A DNA stretch of 32,584 nt, from positions 1-32,584 of the forward strand of contig CAZEPJ010000051.1 in assembly GCA_964514105.1 (NCBI GenBank), in the 5' to 3' direction. Shown here piece by piece: positions 21,985 to 29,656 of the stretch. How positions within the stretch are numbered: the first letter of the stretch is position 1; each line of letters opens with the position of its first letter. Under the pieces are notes generated by a model, which made no database searches, was not told where the DNA came from, and worked only from the letters and a program-made list of their open reading frames with translations. Origin of the DNA: CAZEPJ01 sp964514105. GTDB taxonomy: Bacteria > Desulfobacterota > Desulfocorpusculales > Desulfocorpusculum. The translations under genes were made by a program, and so were the position numbers.

Positions 21985-22830
21985 ATGACGCATGAGGAGG
22001 GCACCTTTTCCGGGGCCGGGGGACTCGATCTGTATCGCCAGGCCTGGCGCCCGGAGGGGGCCGTGCGGGCGGCGCTGGCCGTGGTCCACGGATTCGGTGA
22101 GCACAGCGGCCGGTACCAGAGCGTGGTGGACGCGCTCGTGCCCAGAGGCTTTGCCGTGCACGGCTTCGACCACCGCGGGCACGGCCGGTCTCCCGGGCAG
22201 CGGGGACACGTTCATGGGTGGGCCGAGTTTCGCCAGGACGTCGGGGCCTTCCTCGACCTGGTCCGCGCCGTCGAGGGGGACCGTCCCATCTTCGTCATGG
22301 GTCACAGTCTGGGCGGGCTCATGGTCCTGGAATTCGCCCTCCATCACCCCGACGGGCTTTGCGGGATCATCGCCTCGGGGCCGTCTCTGGCCCCACCCGG
22401 GATCTCCCCCTTTCTCCTGGCGCTGGGCCGATTCCTGTCCCGCCTCTGGCCGCGCTTCAGCATGGACACCCGGCTCGATTCCTCGCGCATCTCCCGCGAC
22501 CCGGCCGTGGTTGAGGCCTACCGCAACGACCCCCTGGTCCACAGGCTGGGCAGCGCCCGCCTGGGCGCGGAGATGCAGCGGGCCGTGGCCTGGGTCCATG
22601 CCCACGCGGACCGGTGGCGCCTTCCCCTCCTCGTGGTCCACGGCGGGGCGGACCGGCTGGTCCCGTCGGAGGGGAGCCGGGCCTTCCATGCCAAGGTGAC
22701 GTTCGGGGACAAGGAGCTGCGGATCCTCCCGGGCGGGTACCACGAGCCCCACAACGACGTGGACCGGGAGGAGTTCTTGGAATACCTCGCGGCATGGCTG
22801 GAATCCCGCCTGGCGACCCAGGTTCCGTGA
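21985..22830 (+). CDS. Alpha/beta hydrolase, monoacylglycerol-lipase-like
   Basis: This 281-residue soluble serine hydrolase has VVHGFGEHSGRY (oxyanion-hole His-Gly region), FDHRGHGRSPG, the nucleophile elbow GHSLGG with Ser108, the acid in VVHGGADRLVPS and the histidine in GGYHEPHND, which together give a complete triad. The lid region (about residues 130-195) is short. The pattern is the lysophospholipase/monoglyceride lipase group. No signal peptide is seen. It follows the octaheme cytochrome by 39 nt on the same strand; it may be on the same transcript, but its role there is not evident and it could equally be independent. Confidence 0.9.
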   Translation: MTHEEGTFSGAGGLDLYRQAWRPEGAVRAALAVVHGFGEHSGRYQSVVDALVPRGFAVHGFDHRGHGRSPGQRGHVHGWAEFRQDVGAFLDLVRAVEGDRPIFVMGHSLGGLMVLEFALHHPDGLCGIIASGPSLAPPGISPFLLALGRFLSRLWPRFSMDTRLDSSRISRDPAVVEAYRNDPLVHRLGSARLGAEMQRAVAWVHAHADRWRLPLLVVHGGADRLVPSEGSRAFHAKVTFGDKELRILPGGYHEPHNDVDREEFLEYLAAWLESRLATQVP

Positions 22831-22938
22831 CCCCGTGGCATGCCATGGCCGGGCGGGATGGAGGGCTCGTCCCGGTGACGTCGCCGGGTGCACGATCCAG
22901 GTGCCGGACTGCCGCCCACCCGGGGTCCCGCAGGCGGG

Positions 22939-23123
22939 TCACAGAAACGTGATCATCGCGGCGGTCAACAGGACGATGAGGCCCGCGATGACGAGCAGGA
23001 CGCCGGGAAGGGGTGGCCGATTTCCGCGTGCGCGGCAGAGGTCCGGAAGCGGCGGGTCAGGGCCCATCCACCCAGCCCGCTGAGGATTCCCAGGACCCGC
23101 GATCCCACCGCAAGCCCTGTCAC
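22939..23123 (-). pseudogene. Small two-membrane-segment protein, apparently frameshifted
   Basis: From GTG at 23123 (GGAGG 7 nt upstream) the minus strand encodes VTGLAVGSRVLGILSGLGGW (first hydrophobic segment), RRFRTSAAHAEIGHP, and then leaves frame. One extra base in the C4 run near 23018 would restore LPGVLLVIAGLIVLLTAAMI (second segment) to the stop at 22939, giving about 61 residues. The two hydrophobic segments and the ribosome site make a real small membrane protein likely. The break may be a mutation or a read error in the homopolymer. I recognise no family. Confidence 0.4.
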
Positions 23124-23161
23124 ACCCCCTCCTCCCATGCGCCCATGACACAGGGCGCCGG

Positions 23162-23758
23162 TCACGGCCGCCCCGCACCCAGATACCTCACCCGGTACAG
23201 GGAGTTGCGGGTCCGCAGCAGGATCCCGCCCTCTGCCTCCTGCACCTCCTGCACGGTGCTGGTCTGGAAGATCCCCCCCCGCTCCAGGTAGGCCACGTAC
23301 GGCTCGCCCTCCTGGGGAGGCGCCGTCTCCCACCCCACCAGCTCCGGCTCCTCGCTCCCCCCGCCCCCCCGCGCCACCGCAGCCAGGGAGATCTTTCTGG
23401 CAGGGAGCTCCTGGGTCGCCGTCACCGTGCCGCCCCGGGCGCCCCGTCCGTGCCTGGCGCCCCTGACGAAGCGCTCCAGATCCGTGCAGGTCCGGGATGG
23501 GGCCCCCTGGGGATACTCGATTCGGTATGTCGAGTTCCGGGTCGTCAGGACGATCTGCCCGCCTTCGTCGCTGAGTCCCTCCACGTGGCTGGTCCGGAAG
23601 ACATTCCCTCCGGGAAAATAGACGATGTAGGGAAGGCCCTGGGTGGGCGGCTCGAACTCGTACCCCACCACCTTGGGCCCGCACTGCCTTCCCTCCCGGT
23701 CCACCTTCCGCACCCAGACCCGGGTGAGGAGGGTCTCGTATGCGCTGCTGGTCTCCAT
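23162..23758 (-). CDS. Uncharacterised protein with two internal repeats
   Basis: This 198-residue protein has no signal peptide or membrane segment. Residues 30-82 and 140-192 are copies of one 53-residue module. The shared pattern is VGxE, PPxxGxPYxxY, a Phe/Thr-Ser strand (VFRTSHVEGL against IFQTSTVQEV) and a closing L-TRNS-YR-Y (TRNSTYRIEY against TRNSLYRVRY). The alternating hydrophobic pattern suggests two small beta barrels joined by a 55-residue Arg/Gly-rich linker (RHGRGARGG) that could bind nucleic acid. GGGAGG lies 6 nt before the ATG at 23758. I do not recognise the family; the neighbours are a broken membrane gene downstream and the acyl-CoA operon upstream, whose last gene ends 224 nt away. 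Confidence 0.75.
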   Translation of the reverse strand: METSSAYETLLTRVWVRKVDREGRQCGPKVVGYEFEPPTQGLPYIVYFPGGNVFRTSHVEGLSDEGGQIVLTTRNSTYRIEYPQGAPSRTCTDLERFVRGARHGRGARGGTVTATQELPARKISLAAVARGGGGSEEPELVGWETAPPQEGEPYVAYLERGGIFQTSTVQEVQEAEGGILLRTRNSLYRVRYLGAGRP

Positions 23759-23982
23759 GGCAGGCCTCCCGCTTGCAGGCATCCTGGAGGATCCAAGAGA
23801 GCAAGGGCCGTGCCATTTGCAACCCGCGGAAATCACTCGCCCGGGTCTCCTGCCGTTACGAAACCGTGCCCGGCTGCGTCCACTCCGCGCCCAGGTGCGG
23901 CATCTGGGACTGTCCCGTCCGGCCTCGGGACCCATTGCAGGCGCCGGCACTCGACCCGGGCCCCGCAGGGTCGCGCCATCCT

Positions 23983-25137
23983 TCAGGCCCCTCGCCCCTC
24001 GTGCCCCTTGAGCAGCCGGTTGGCGATGACGAGCCGCTGGATCTCGGATGTGCCCTCGTAGATGCGCAGGGGTCGGATCTCGCGGTACAGGCGCTCCACC
24101 GCGGCGCCTCGCAGCACACCCATGCCGCCGTGGATCTGCACGGCCTCGTCGATGCACTGGAACGCAGCCTCGGTGCCGTGGAGCTTGGCCATGGAGGAAA
24201 AGAGCCCCGCGTCCGGCTCCCCCCGATCCTTCTTCAGGGCGGCGAGATAGACCAGGGCCCGGGCCGACTCGATCCTGGTGGCCATGTCGGCCAGCTTGAA
24301 GGCCACCCCCTGGAACCGGGCGACGGGCTGCCCGAACTGGACCCGGCCCCGGGCGTGGCGAAGGGCCTCCTCCAGGGCGGTCTGGGCCATCCCCACGGCG
24401 GCGGCGCCCACGGACATCCTCATGAGTTCCAGGGTCCGCATGGCCAGCTTGAACCCGCCCCCCGCCTCCCCCAGCAGGTTCTCTCCGGGGACGCGCAGGC
24501 CGTCGAATCGGAACTCCACGATGTCATGGCTGGCCATGAGCTCCATTCGCCAGGCCACATCCCAGCCCGGCATCCCTTTCTCGATGACGAAGGCCGACAG
24601 GGCCCGGGGCGCCTCTTCCTTCGGGGTCCGGGCGAAGAGCACGGCCATGTCCGCCGAGTATCCGTTGGAGATGAACCGCTTGCGGCCCTCTATGACGAAG
24701 CCTCCGTCCACCGCAATCGCCGTGGTCTGCACCGCGGAGACGTCGGATCCGGCCTCGGGTTCCGTGAGGCAAAAGGTGGTGAGCCGCTCGCCGGCCGCCA
24801 GGGCCGGAAGGTATCTGGCCTTCTGGGCCTCGGTGCCCGCCAGGACGATGGGGCATCCCCCCAGGCCCTGCATGGCGTACGTCGTGTCCGCAGGCCCGTA
24901 GACCCCGGCCAGGGACTCCCTGGCCAGACAGATGCGAACGGCGCTCACCCCCTCGCCGCCATACTCCGGCGGGAACAGGGGACCGTAGAGCCCGGAGCGC
25001 CCCAAGGAGTCCCGCAGATCCCTGGGCACCACGTTCACCTCGCCCAGGCGGCGGGCCAGGTCCGCCAGTTCGCCCCGGGCATAGTCCCGGCAGCGGGCCT
25101 TGAACGCCCGATCTTCCTCGGAAAGCACGGTATCCAT
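23983..25137 (-). CDS. Acyl-CoA dehydrogenase
   Basis: This 384-residue flavoenzyme catalyses alpha,beta-dehydrogenation of an acyl-CoA, passing electrons to ETF. The three ACAD domains are in order: N-terminal helices (residues 1-110), the middle beta domain with FCLTEPEAGSDVSAVQTTA (FAD-binding signature) and the C-terminal helices with HARGRVQFGQPVARFQGVAF and MHGxGG-like IHGGMGV. The catalytic base is the Glu in IYEGTSEIQR near the C terminus, the position used by short/medium-chain and glutaryl-CoA enzymes. Length is normal. It is the last gene of a four-gene minus-strand operon with an acyl-CoA ligase 22 nt upstream. ETF genes are not in the window. Chain-length preference cannot be read from sequence. 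Confidence 0.95.
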   Translation of the reverse strand: MDTVLSEEDRAFKARCRDYARGELADLARRLGEVNVVPRDLRDSLGRSGLYGPLFPPEYGGEGVSAVRICLARESLAGVYGPADTTYAMQGLGGCPIVLAGTEAQKARYLPALAAGERLTTFCLTEPEAGSDVSAVQTTAIAVDGGFVIEGRKRFISNGYSADMAVLFARTPKEEAPRALSAFVIEKGMPGWDVAWRMELMASHDIVEFRFDGLRVPGENLLGEAGGGFKLAMRTLELMRMSVGAAAVGMAQTALEEALRHARGRVQFGQPVARFQGVAFKLADMATRIESARALVYLAALKKDRGEPDAGLFSSMAKLHGTEAAFQCIDEAVQIHGGMGVLRGAAVERLYREIRPLRIYEGTSEIQRLVIANRLLKGHEGRGA

Positions 25138-25159
25138 GGGTCCCTCCCCGGTCCGTCGG

Positions 25160-26674
25160 TCACTTCCGGCCCAGGTCCTTCTTGAGGATCTTGCCCGTGG
25201 CGCTCTTGGGCAGCTCCTGCAGGATCTGCCAGTGCCGCGGGACCTTGTACGGGGCCAGGCGCTCCCGGCAGAAGGCCTCCACGGCCTCGATGGTCAGGCG
25301 ATGGCCCTCCCTTGCGGAGAGGCAGGCCTTGGGGACCTGGCCCAGCTCGGGGTCGTCCACCCCCACCACGGCCGCCTCGGCGATCCCCTCGTGGAGATAC
25401 AGGACCTCCTCCACCTCCCGGGGGTACACGTTGTACCCCCCGGAGATGATCAGTTCGTCCCTGCGCCCCACCAGGAAGTGGTATCCATCGCCGTCCTGCC
25501 ACCCCAGGTCCCCGGTGCGCACCCATCCGTCCCGGATGGCGGCGGCGGTGGCCTCGGGCTGATTCCAGTAACCGGGTGTGGCATTGGGGCCCCGAAAGAC
25601 GATCTCCCCCACCTCTCCCCGGGGCACATCCCGCCCCGCCGGGTCCAGGATTCGCACCGACACACCGGAGACGCTGATGCCGATGGAGCCCACCTTGCGG
25701 ACCCCGTGGACCGGGTTCCCCGTGACCAGGCCCGTGGACTCGGTCAGTCCGTAGACCTCCAGCACCGGCGCCTGGAACCGGGACTCGAACCGGTGCAGAT
25801 GCTCGGCCGAGAGGGACGCCCCGCCCGAGAGCCCCATGCGCAGGGCCCCCAGGCGCCTGGGCCGCTCGTCGAAGGCGTTGAGCAGGAAGGCGAACATGGT
25901 GGGCACCCCAGGGAACCAGGTGATGTCGCCTCGACCCAGGGCCTCGAAGACCGCCTCGGTCTGAAAGCGCTCCATGATCCAGACCGACCCCCCGCTGTTG
26001 AAGCTCCCCAGCACAGGGCTCGCATTGGCGAAGATGTGCACCAGTGGGAGGCAGGCCAGGGCCGAGTCGCTCTCCCGCAACCCGTAGTTCTGGGCCGTAT
26101 TGGCCCCCCCGAAGAGGATGTTGCGATGGGTGAGGATCACCCCTTTGGGACTCCCCGTGGTCCCGGAGGTGTAGAAGATGAACGCCGGGTCGTCCGGGCC
26201 CCGCTCCTCCCCCTCGTGGATGGCCGTGGTCGCCCCGGCCCGCTCCAGGGCCGCCGCCAGGTCCTCCCCCTCCCCCTTGACCACGGCCCGACGGAGTCCG
26301 GGGACCGACGGCCGCACGGCCTCCAGCAGGGGGAGGAACGCCCGGGTGCTGATCGCCCACCGGGCCCCGCAGTCGTTGAGGATGTGGGAGACCTCCCGGG
26401 CCGTGTACGCGGGATTGACGGGCACGGCCACCCCCCCCGCCTTGATGACGGCGAAGTAAGCCAGGACCAAGTCCGTGTGGTTGGGATGGAGGATGGCCAC
26501 CCGCTCGCCGGCCGCCAGACCCAGCGAGCGCAGGCCCCCGGCCAGGCGGTCCGTCCCCTCATCCAGGACCCGGTACGTGTAGGCCGTTGGGCTCCCCACG
26601 TCGGCCATGAAGACCCGCTCTCCGTAGCGCGCCGCCTTCTCCTTGACGTACGCGGGGAAGCTGGGCCAGGTCAT
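25160..26674 (-). CDS. AMP-forming acyl-CoA synthetase (long-chain/aryl acid type)
   Basis: This 504-residue ligase activates a carboxylic acid to acyl-AMP and then acyl-CoA. The P-loop is YTSGTTGSPKGV (A3), followed by EVYGLTEST (A5), RTGDLGWQDGDGY (A7), VGRRDELIISGGYNVYPREV (A8) and the C-terminal catalytic lysine in KSATGKILKKDL (A10). All core motifs are intact. The start at 26674 (MTWPSFPAYVKEKA) has GGAGGGGG upstream; the frame is open 60 bases further without a better site. It lies 23 nt behind the SDR gene and 22 nt before the dehydrogenase gene, so the operon can activate an acid and oxidise it. The substrate is unknown. Confidence 0.95.
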   Translation of the reverse strand: MTWPSFPAYVKEKAARYGERVFMADVGSPTAYTYRVLDEGTDRLAGGLRSLGLAAGERVAILHPNHTDLVLAYFAVIKAGGVAVPVNPAYTAREVSHILNDCGARWAISTRAFLPLLEAVRPSVPGLRRAVVKGEGEDLAAALERAGATTAIHEGEERGPDDPAFIFYTSGTTGSPKGVILTHRNILFGGANTAQNYGLRESDSALACLPLVHIFANASPVLGSFNSGGSVWIMERFQTEAVFEALGRGDITWFPGVPTMFAFLLNAFDERPRRLGALRMGLSGGASLSAEHLHRFESRFQAPVLEVYGLTESTGLVTGNPVHGVRKVGSIGISVSGVSVRILDPAGRDVPRGEVGEIVFRGPNATPGYWNQPEATAAAIRDGWVRTGDLGWQDGDGYHFLVGRRDELIISGGYNVYPREVEEVLYLHEGIAEAAVVGVDDPELGQVPKACLSAREGHRLTIEAVEAFCRERLAPYKVPRHWQILQELPKSATGKILKKDLGRK

Positions 26675-26697
26675 GGGACCCCCTCCTGGAGATGCGT

Positions 26698-27510
26698 TCA
26701 TGCGGGCCGCCGGCAGGACGGCGAAGGCTCCCAATCGATGGCCCAGCCGGCACCGCTCCCCCCGTCCACGAAGAGGATCTGGCCGGTCATGTACGCCGAG
26801 GCCTCCGACGCCAGCAGCAGCAGGGCACCGGCCAGATCATCCAGGCGGCCGATGCGCCCCAGGGGCGAGCGCCGCTCGATGGCGGCGCGCCGCGCGGGGT
26901 CGCCCAGCCACTCCCGGGTGAGGGGTGTCTCCATGTAGCTGGGTGCGATGGCGTTGACCCGGATGCCCAGGCGGGCCCACTCCGTGGCCAGGGCCCGCGT
27001 CAGGTGGTTGATCCCCGCCTTGCTCACGCTGTACGGGGTGAGCCACGGCACCGGCATCCCCCCCGCCGCCGAGGAGATGTTGATGATGGTCCCGCCGCCC
27101 CGGGGGGCCATCTCCCGGGCCACTGCCTGGGCGCAGAAAAAGGCCCCCTTGAGGTTGGTGTCCAGGATCCGGTCCCACTCCGCTTCCGAGAAATCCATGG
27201 CGGGCTTGCGAACGTTGGTCCCGGCGTTGTTGACCAGGATGTCGATCCTGCCCCGCCAGGCCAGGACCTGTGCCACCATGGGCGCCAGGCTGTCCACCCG
27301 GGAGACGTCGGCGCACAGGGCCGTCCCGTCCCCCCCGCCCCCGCGGATCTCCCCGGCCGCCACCACGGCCGCCACCAGGTGGCGGCAGGAGACCCCCACC
27401 GACGCCCCCTGCCCGCTCAGAAGACCTGCCGTGTAACGACCGATGCCCTTGCTCCCGCCCGTGACCAGGGCGACCTTCCCGTCCAACTTGAACCGATCGG
27501 GATCCGTCAT
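26698..27510 (-). CDS. SDR-family oxidoreductase
   Basis: This 270-residue classical short-chain dehydrogenase has the cofactor motif TGGSKGIG (residues 17-24), NNAG (about 94-97), the catalytic serine in INISSAAGG and YxxxK in YSVSKAG. The C terminus, ILFVDGGSGAGWAIDWEPSP, runs about 15 residues past the usual VDGG end. Probable reactions are oxidation of a 3-hydroxyacyl-CoA or an alcohol with NAD(P). The ATG at 27510 overlaps the stop of the CoA-ligase subunit by four bases (ATGA), showing translational coupling, and has GGAGGAGG about 8-9 nt upstream. It is the second gene of the operon. Confidence 0.94.
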   Translation of the reverse strand: MTDPDRFKLDGKVALVTGGSKGIGRYTAGLLSGQGASVGVSCRHLVAAVVAAGEIRGGGGDGTALCADVSRVDSLAPMVAQVLAWRGRIDILVNNAGTNVRKPAMDFSEAEWDRILDTNLKGAFFCAQAVAREMAPRGGGTIINISSAAGGMPVPWLTPYSVSKAGINHLTRALATEWARLGIRVNAIAPSYMETPLTREWLGDPARRAAIERRSPLGRIGRLDDLAGALLLLASEASAYMTGQILFVDGGSGAGWAIDWEPSPSCRRPA

Positions 27511-28880
27511 GACCTTGGCCTCCTCCAGAACCGCCTGGCCGCCCACAGGGCATCCACGGCCCTGGACAATTCCCGAAACACCGGGAGGCCCAGGGCCTGG
27601 GCCCGGCCCTGGAAGTCGGACACCCCGTCCCGGAGCCCCAGGGCCCAGAACAGGAGGGCCTTCCCGGATGCGCCGGCCGCGTCCCGCATCGCCTCCAGAT
27701 CCAGCGACTCCTGCTCCAGTCCCACGAAGTAATGGATGAGGATTGCGTCCACGGCGGGGTCCTGGAGGACCGAGGAGAAGGCCTCCTCATAGGTCCTCAC
27801 CCTGCCGCGGCGCTCCAGGGCCGGGTACAGGTCCACGGGGTTGCCCACGGGCATCCAGGGCGGGAAGACCCGTCCCAGCTCATCCACGGTCTTCCGGGAC
27901 AGGCGGCCCATGGAGATCCCGCGGCCCTCGGCCAGGTCGCACGTCAGGATCCCCGCCCCGCCGCTGAAGGTCAGGACGGCCAGCCGGCACGCCTCCGGGA
28001 TGGGCGGGAGGAGGGCCACGCCCTTGGCCACGTCCACCATCTCGTAGAAGTCCCGGGCCACGTGGACCCCGGCCCCGCGCAGCACGCTCTCGGCCAGGTG
28101 GGCGTTTCCCGAGAGGCTCGAGGTGTGGCTCATGGCGGCCCGGGCGCCCTGCTCGCTGCGCCCCCCCAGGAGGACCACGATGGGCTTGTGCGCCCCCGCC
28201 GCGATCGTTGCGAATCGGCGGCCCCGGGGCACGGATTCCAGGTACATGGCCAGGGCGCGGGTCTGCGGGTCCTGCAGGAGGTATTCGGCGATGTCGCACT
28301 CATCCACGTCGGCCTTGTTGCCGATGGAGCATGCCTTGGCGATGCCCGTGATCCCCTGGCCCATGACGTCGGCCAGGAACCCCGCCGAGAGCATACCGCT
28401 TTGGACCACGAGGGAGACCGGGCCGGGGTAGAGACCCTGTTCGCGGATCCGCGGATGCATGAAGGAGAAGCAGGCCCTGTTGGCGATGTCCACGAGGCCC
28501 ATGCAGTTGGGCCCCCAGATCCGGATCCCTCCGTCCCGGGCGATCTCCAGGCAGCGCTGCTGCAGGGCCCTTCCCTCGTCTCCCACCTCGGCGAAGCCGG
28601 CGCTCTGGATCATCACCCGTCCGATCCCCTTGGCACGGCAAGCCTCCAGGATCCGGGGAACGGCCGGGGCCGGCACGAAGACGATGGCGAGATCCACCGA
28701 TCCGGGGACGCTGTGCAGGTCGGGATAACAGGTCAGGCCCTCGATGTCGGGGTAGTTGGGATTGACGGGGTACACGGCGCCCCGGAACCCCGACAGCAGG
28801 TTCTGGACGAGATGGTACCCGCCTTTCTGACGGCTGGCCCCCACCACGGCCACCGAAGACGGGTTGAAGAAGCCCCGCAT
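27507..28880 (-). CDS. ADP-forming acyl-CoA synthetase alpha subunit-like (CoA-binding) protein
   Basis: This 457-residue protein has the CoA-binding Rossmann domain (FFNPSSVAVVGASRQKGGYH, VYPVNPNYPDIEGL) and two succinyl-CoA-ligase-type domains. The histidine in MSHTSSLSGN matches the phosphorylated His of ADP-forming acetyl/acyl-CoA synthetases. There is no ATP-grasp domain and no beta-subunit gene nearby, so it cannot complete the ATP reaction alone. Such orphans may pair with a distant beta subunit or be CoA transferase-like. The ATG at 28880 follows AAAGGGCGGTGAC. It opens the four-gene acyl-CoA operon. A second acid-activation enzyme (AMP-forming) in the same operon is notable. Confidence 0.9.
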   Translation of the reverse strand: MRGFFNPSSVAVVGASRQKGGYHLVQNLLSGFRGAVYPVNPNYPDIEGLTCYPDLHSVPGSVDLAIVFVPAPAVPRILEACRAKGIGRVMIQSAGFAEVGDEGRALQQRCLEIARDGGIRIWGPNCMGLVDIANRACFSFMHPRIREQGLYPGPVSLVVQSGMLSAGFLADVMGQGITGIAKACSIGNKADVDECDIAEYLLQDPQTRALAMYLESVPRGRRFATIAAGAHKPIVVLLGGRSEQGARAAMSHTSSLSGNAHLAESVLRGAGVHVARDFYEMVDVAKGVALLPPIPEACRLAVLTFSGGAGILTCDLAEGRGISMGRLSRKTVDELGRVFPPWMPVGNPVDLYPALERRGRVRTYEEAFSSVLQDPAVDAILIHYFVGLEQESLDLEAMRDAAGASGKALLFWALGLRDGVSDFQGRAQALGLPVFRELSRAVDALWAARRFWRRPRS

Positions 28881-29012
28881 GTCACCGCCCTTTCCGGCCT
28901 CAGTCCTCCACCATCCCGCTGGCGATGACCGGGCGCTCTGTGTTCGTCCTCCCCAATAAAGAACTGCGCCGGGATGGCGTCTCAAGGCCATCCTCCTTCC
29001 GGGCAGAACCCT

Positions 29013-29042
29013 CATATACCCCAATGGGCACGGGGTGCGCAA
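29013..29042 (-). promoter_or_regulatory. Candidate promoter of the acyl-CoA operon
   Basis: On the minus strand TTGCGC (29037-29042), an 18-nt spacer and TATATG (29013-29018) give a moderate sigma-70 match about 130 bases before the operon start. No clear operator is seen. Confidence 0.35.
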
Positions 29043-29065
29043 CCCCCTGCCCCCGCCCGCCGCCC

Positions 29066-29114
29066 GTTGCCTCTCGCCTGTCGGCTGCTGCCTTCTTCCC
29101 CCTGCCTGATGCCA
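29066..29114 (+). repeat. Degenerate heptamer tandem repeat
   Basis: Seven 7-base units run without gaps: GTTGCCT, CTCGCCT, GTCGGCT, GCTGCCT, TCTTCCC, CCTGCCT, GATGCCA. Most share the pattern NNNGCCT. The family resembles the array at 13372-13420. Function is unknown. Confidence 0.55.
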
Positions 29115-29198
29115 TCCGGTCTTGCGCTCCATCGGCCCATTGGATATCCTTCCATGGAATTACCGCTGCTCGACCCGGACTGTTTGGACGAATCCGAG

Positions 29199-29624
29199 AT
29201 GAACGCCAAACGCCTCCTCCTTCCGCTGATCTTCGCCGTGGGGCTCGTGTCGCCCCGCCCCTCGGCGGCGGACTGCACCCAGGCCCAGGAGGACGCCCAG
29301 GACGCCCTGGTGCACGCCCGAAGGGCCTGGGACGCCACCTCCCTGGAGGACGTCCGGTATTTCCTCAAGAACCTCCTTCGGGCGACGCAGGACATCCGGG
29401 ACGCCTCCTCAGCGTGCGGATGCCCCGAGGCGGAGGACCACGCCCTCCTGGCGTACGAGAACGCCCTCCTGGCGTACGAGGCCAGGGATCTGAAGGCCGC
29501 CCGAGCATTCCTGGAAGACGCCCTCGAGTCCATCGAGGACGCGCTGGAGGCGGCCACGAACTGCGCCGAGGACGAGGGCGGCGAGCAGGAGGCGCCGGAC
29601 GCACCGGAGGATCAGACGGTCTGA
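29199..29624 (+). CDS. Small secreted helical protein, unknown function
   Basis: This 141-residue protein has a signal peptide (MNAKRLLLPLIFAVGLVSP, cleavage near SAAD, residue 25). The mature part is rich in Ala, Glu, Asp and Leu with heptad-like helices, and has four cysteines (AADCTQAQ, SSACGCPEA, TNCAEDE) that could pair in the periplasm. Residues ALLAYEN and ALLAYEA are a direct 7-residue duplication. The C-terminal 15 residues are very acidic. The ATG at 29199 follows a weak purine stretch (GAATCCGAG); an earlier in-frame ATG at 29154 would add a poor leader. It lies 32 nt before the PLP-enzyme gene. I recognise no family. Confidence 0.7.
   Translation: MNAKRLLLPLIFAVGLVSPRPSAADCTQAQEDAQDALVHARRAWDATSLEDVRYFLKNLLRATQDIRDASSACGCPEAEDHALLAYENALLAYEARDLKAARAFLEDALESIEDALEAATNCAEDEGGEQEAPDAPEDQTV
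29440..29480 (+). repeat. Direct 20-base duplication inside the small secreted gene
   Basis: The 20 bases at 29440-29459 (ACGCCCTCCTGG...TACGAG) recur without change at 29461-29480, a 21-base period that adds seven residues in frame. Identity at the DNA level indicates a recent slippage event. Confidence 0.8.
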
Positions 29625-29656
29625 GCCGCGCGGCGGCGACCCCAAGGGGGATTCCC

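Larger units (their letters stand above)
28881..29198. other. Intergenic region between the acyl-CoA operon and the small secreted protein
   Basis: About 318 bases hold the candidate promoter of the minus-strand operon (29013-29042) and a heptamer repeat array (29066-29114). I see no gene or RNA gene. The promoter of the plus-strand gene at 29199 is not clear. Confidence 0.5.

Noticed and set aside
29154..29198. An upstream ATG (29154) for the small secreted protein
   Set aside because: It would place 15 acidic residues before the signal peptide, which would then not work as an N-terminal signal.
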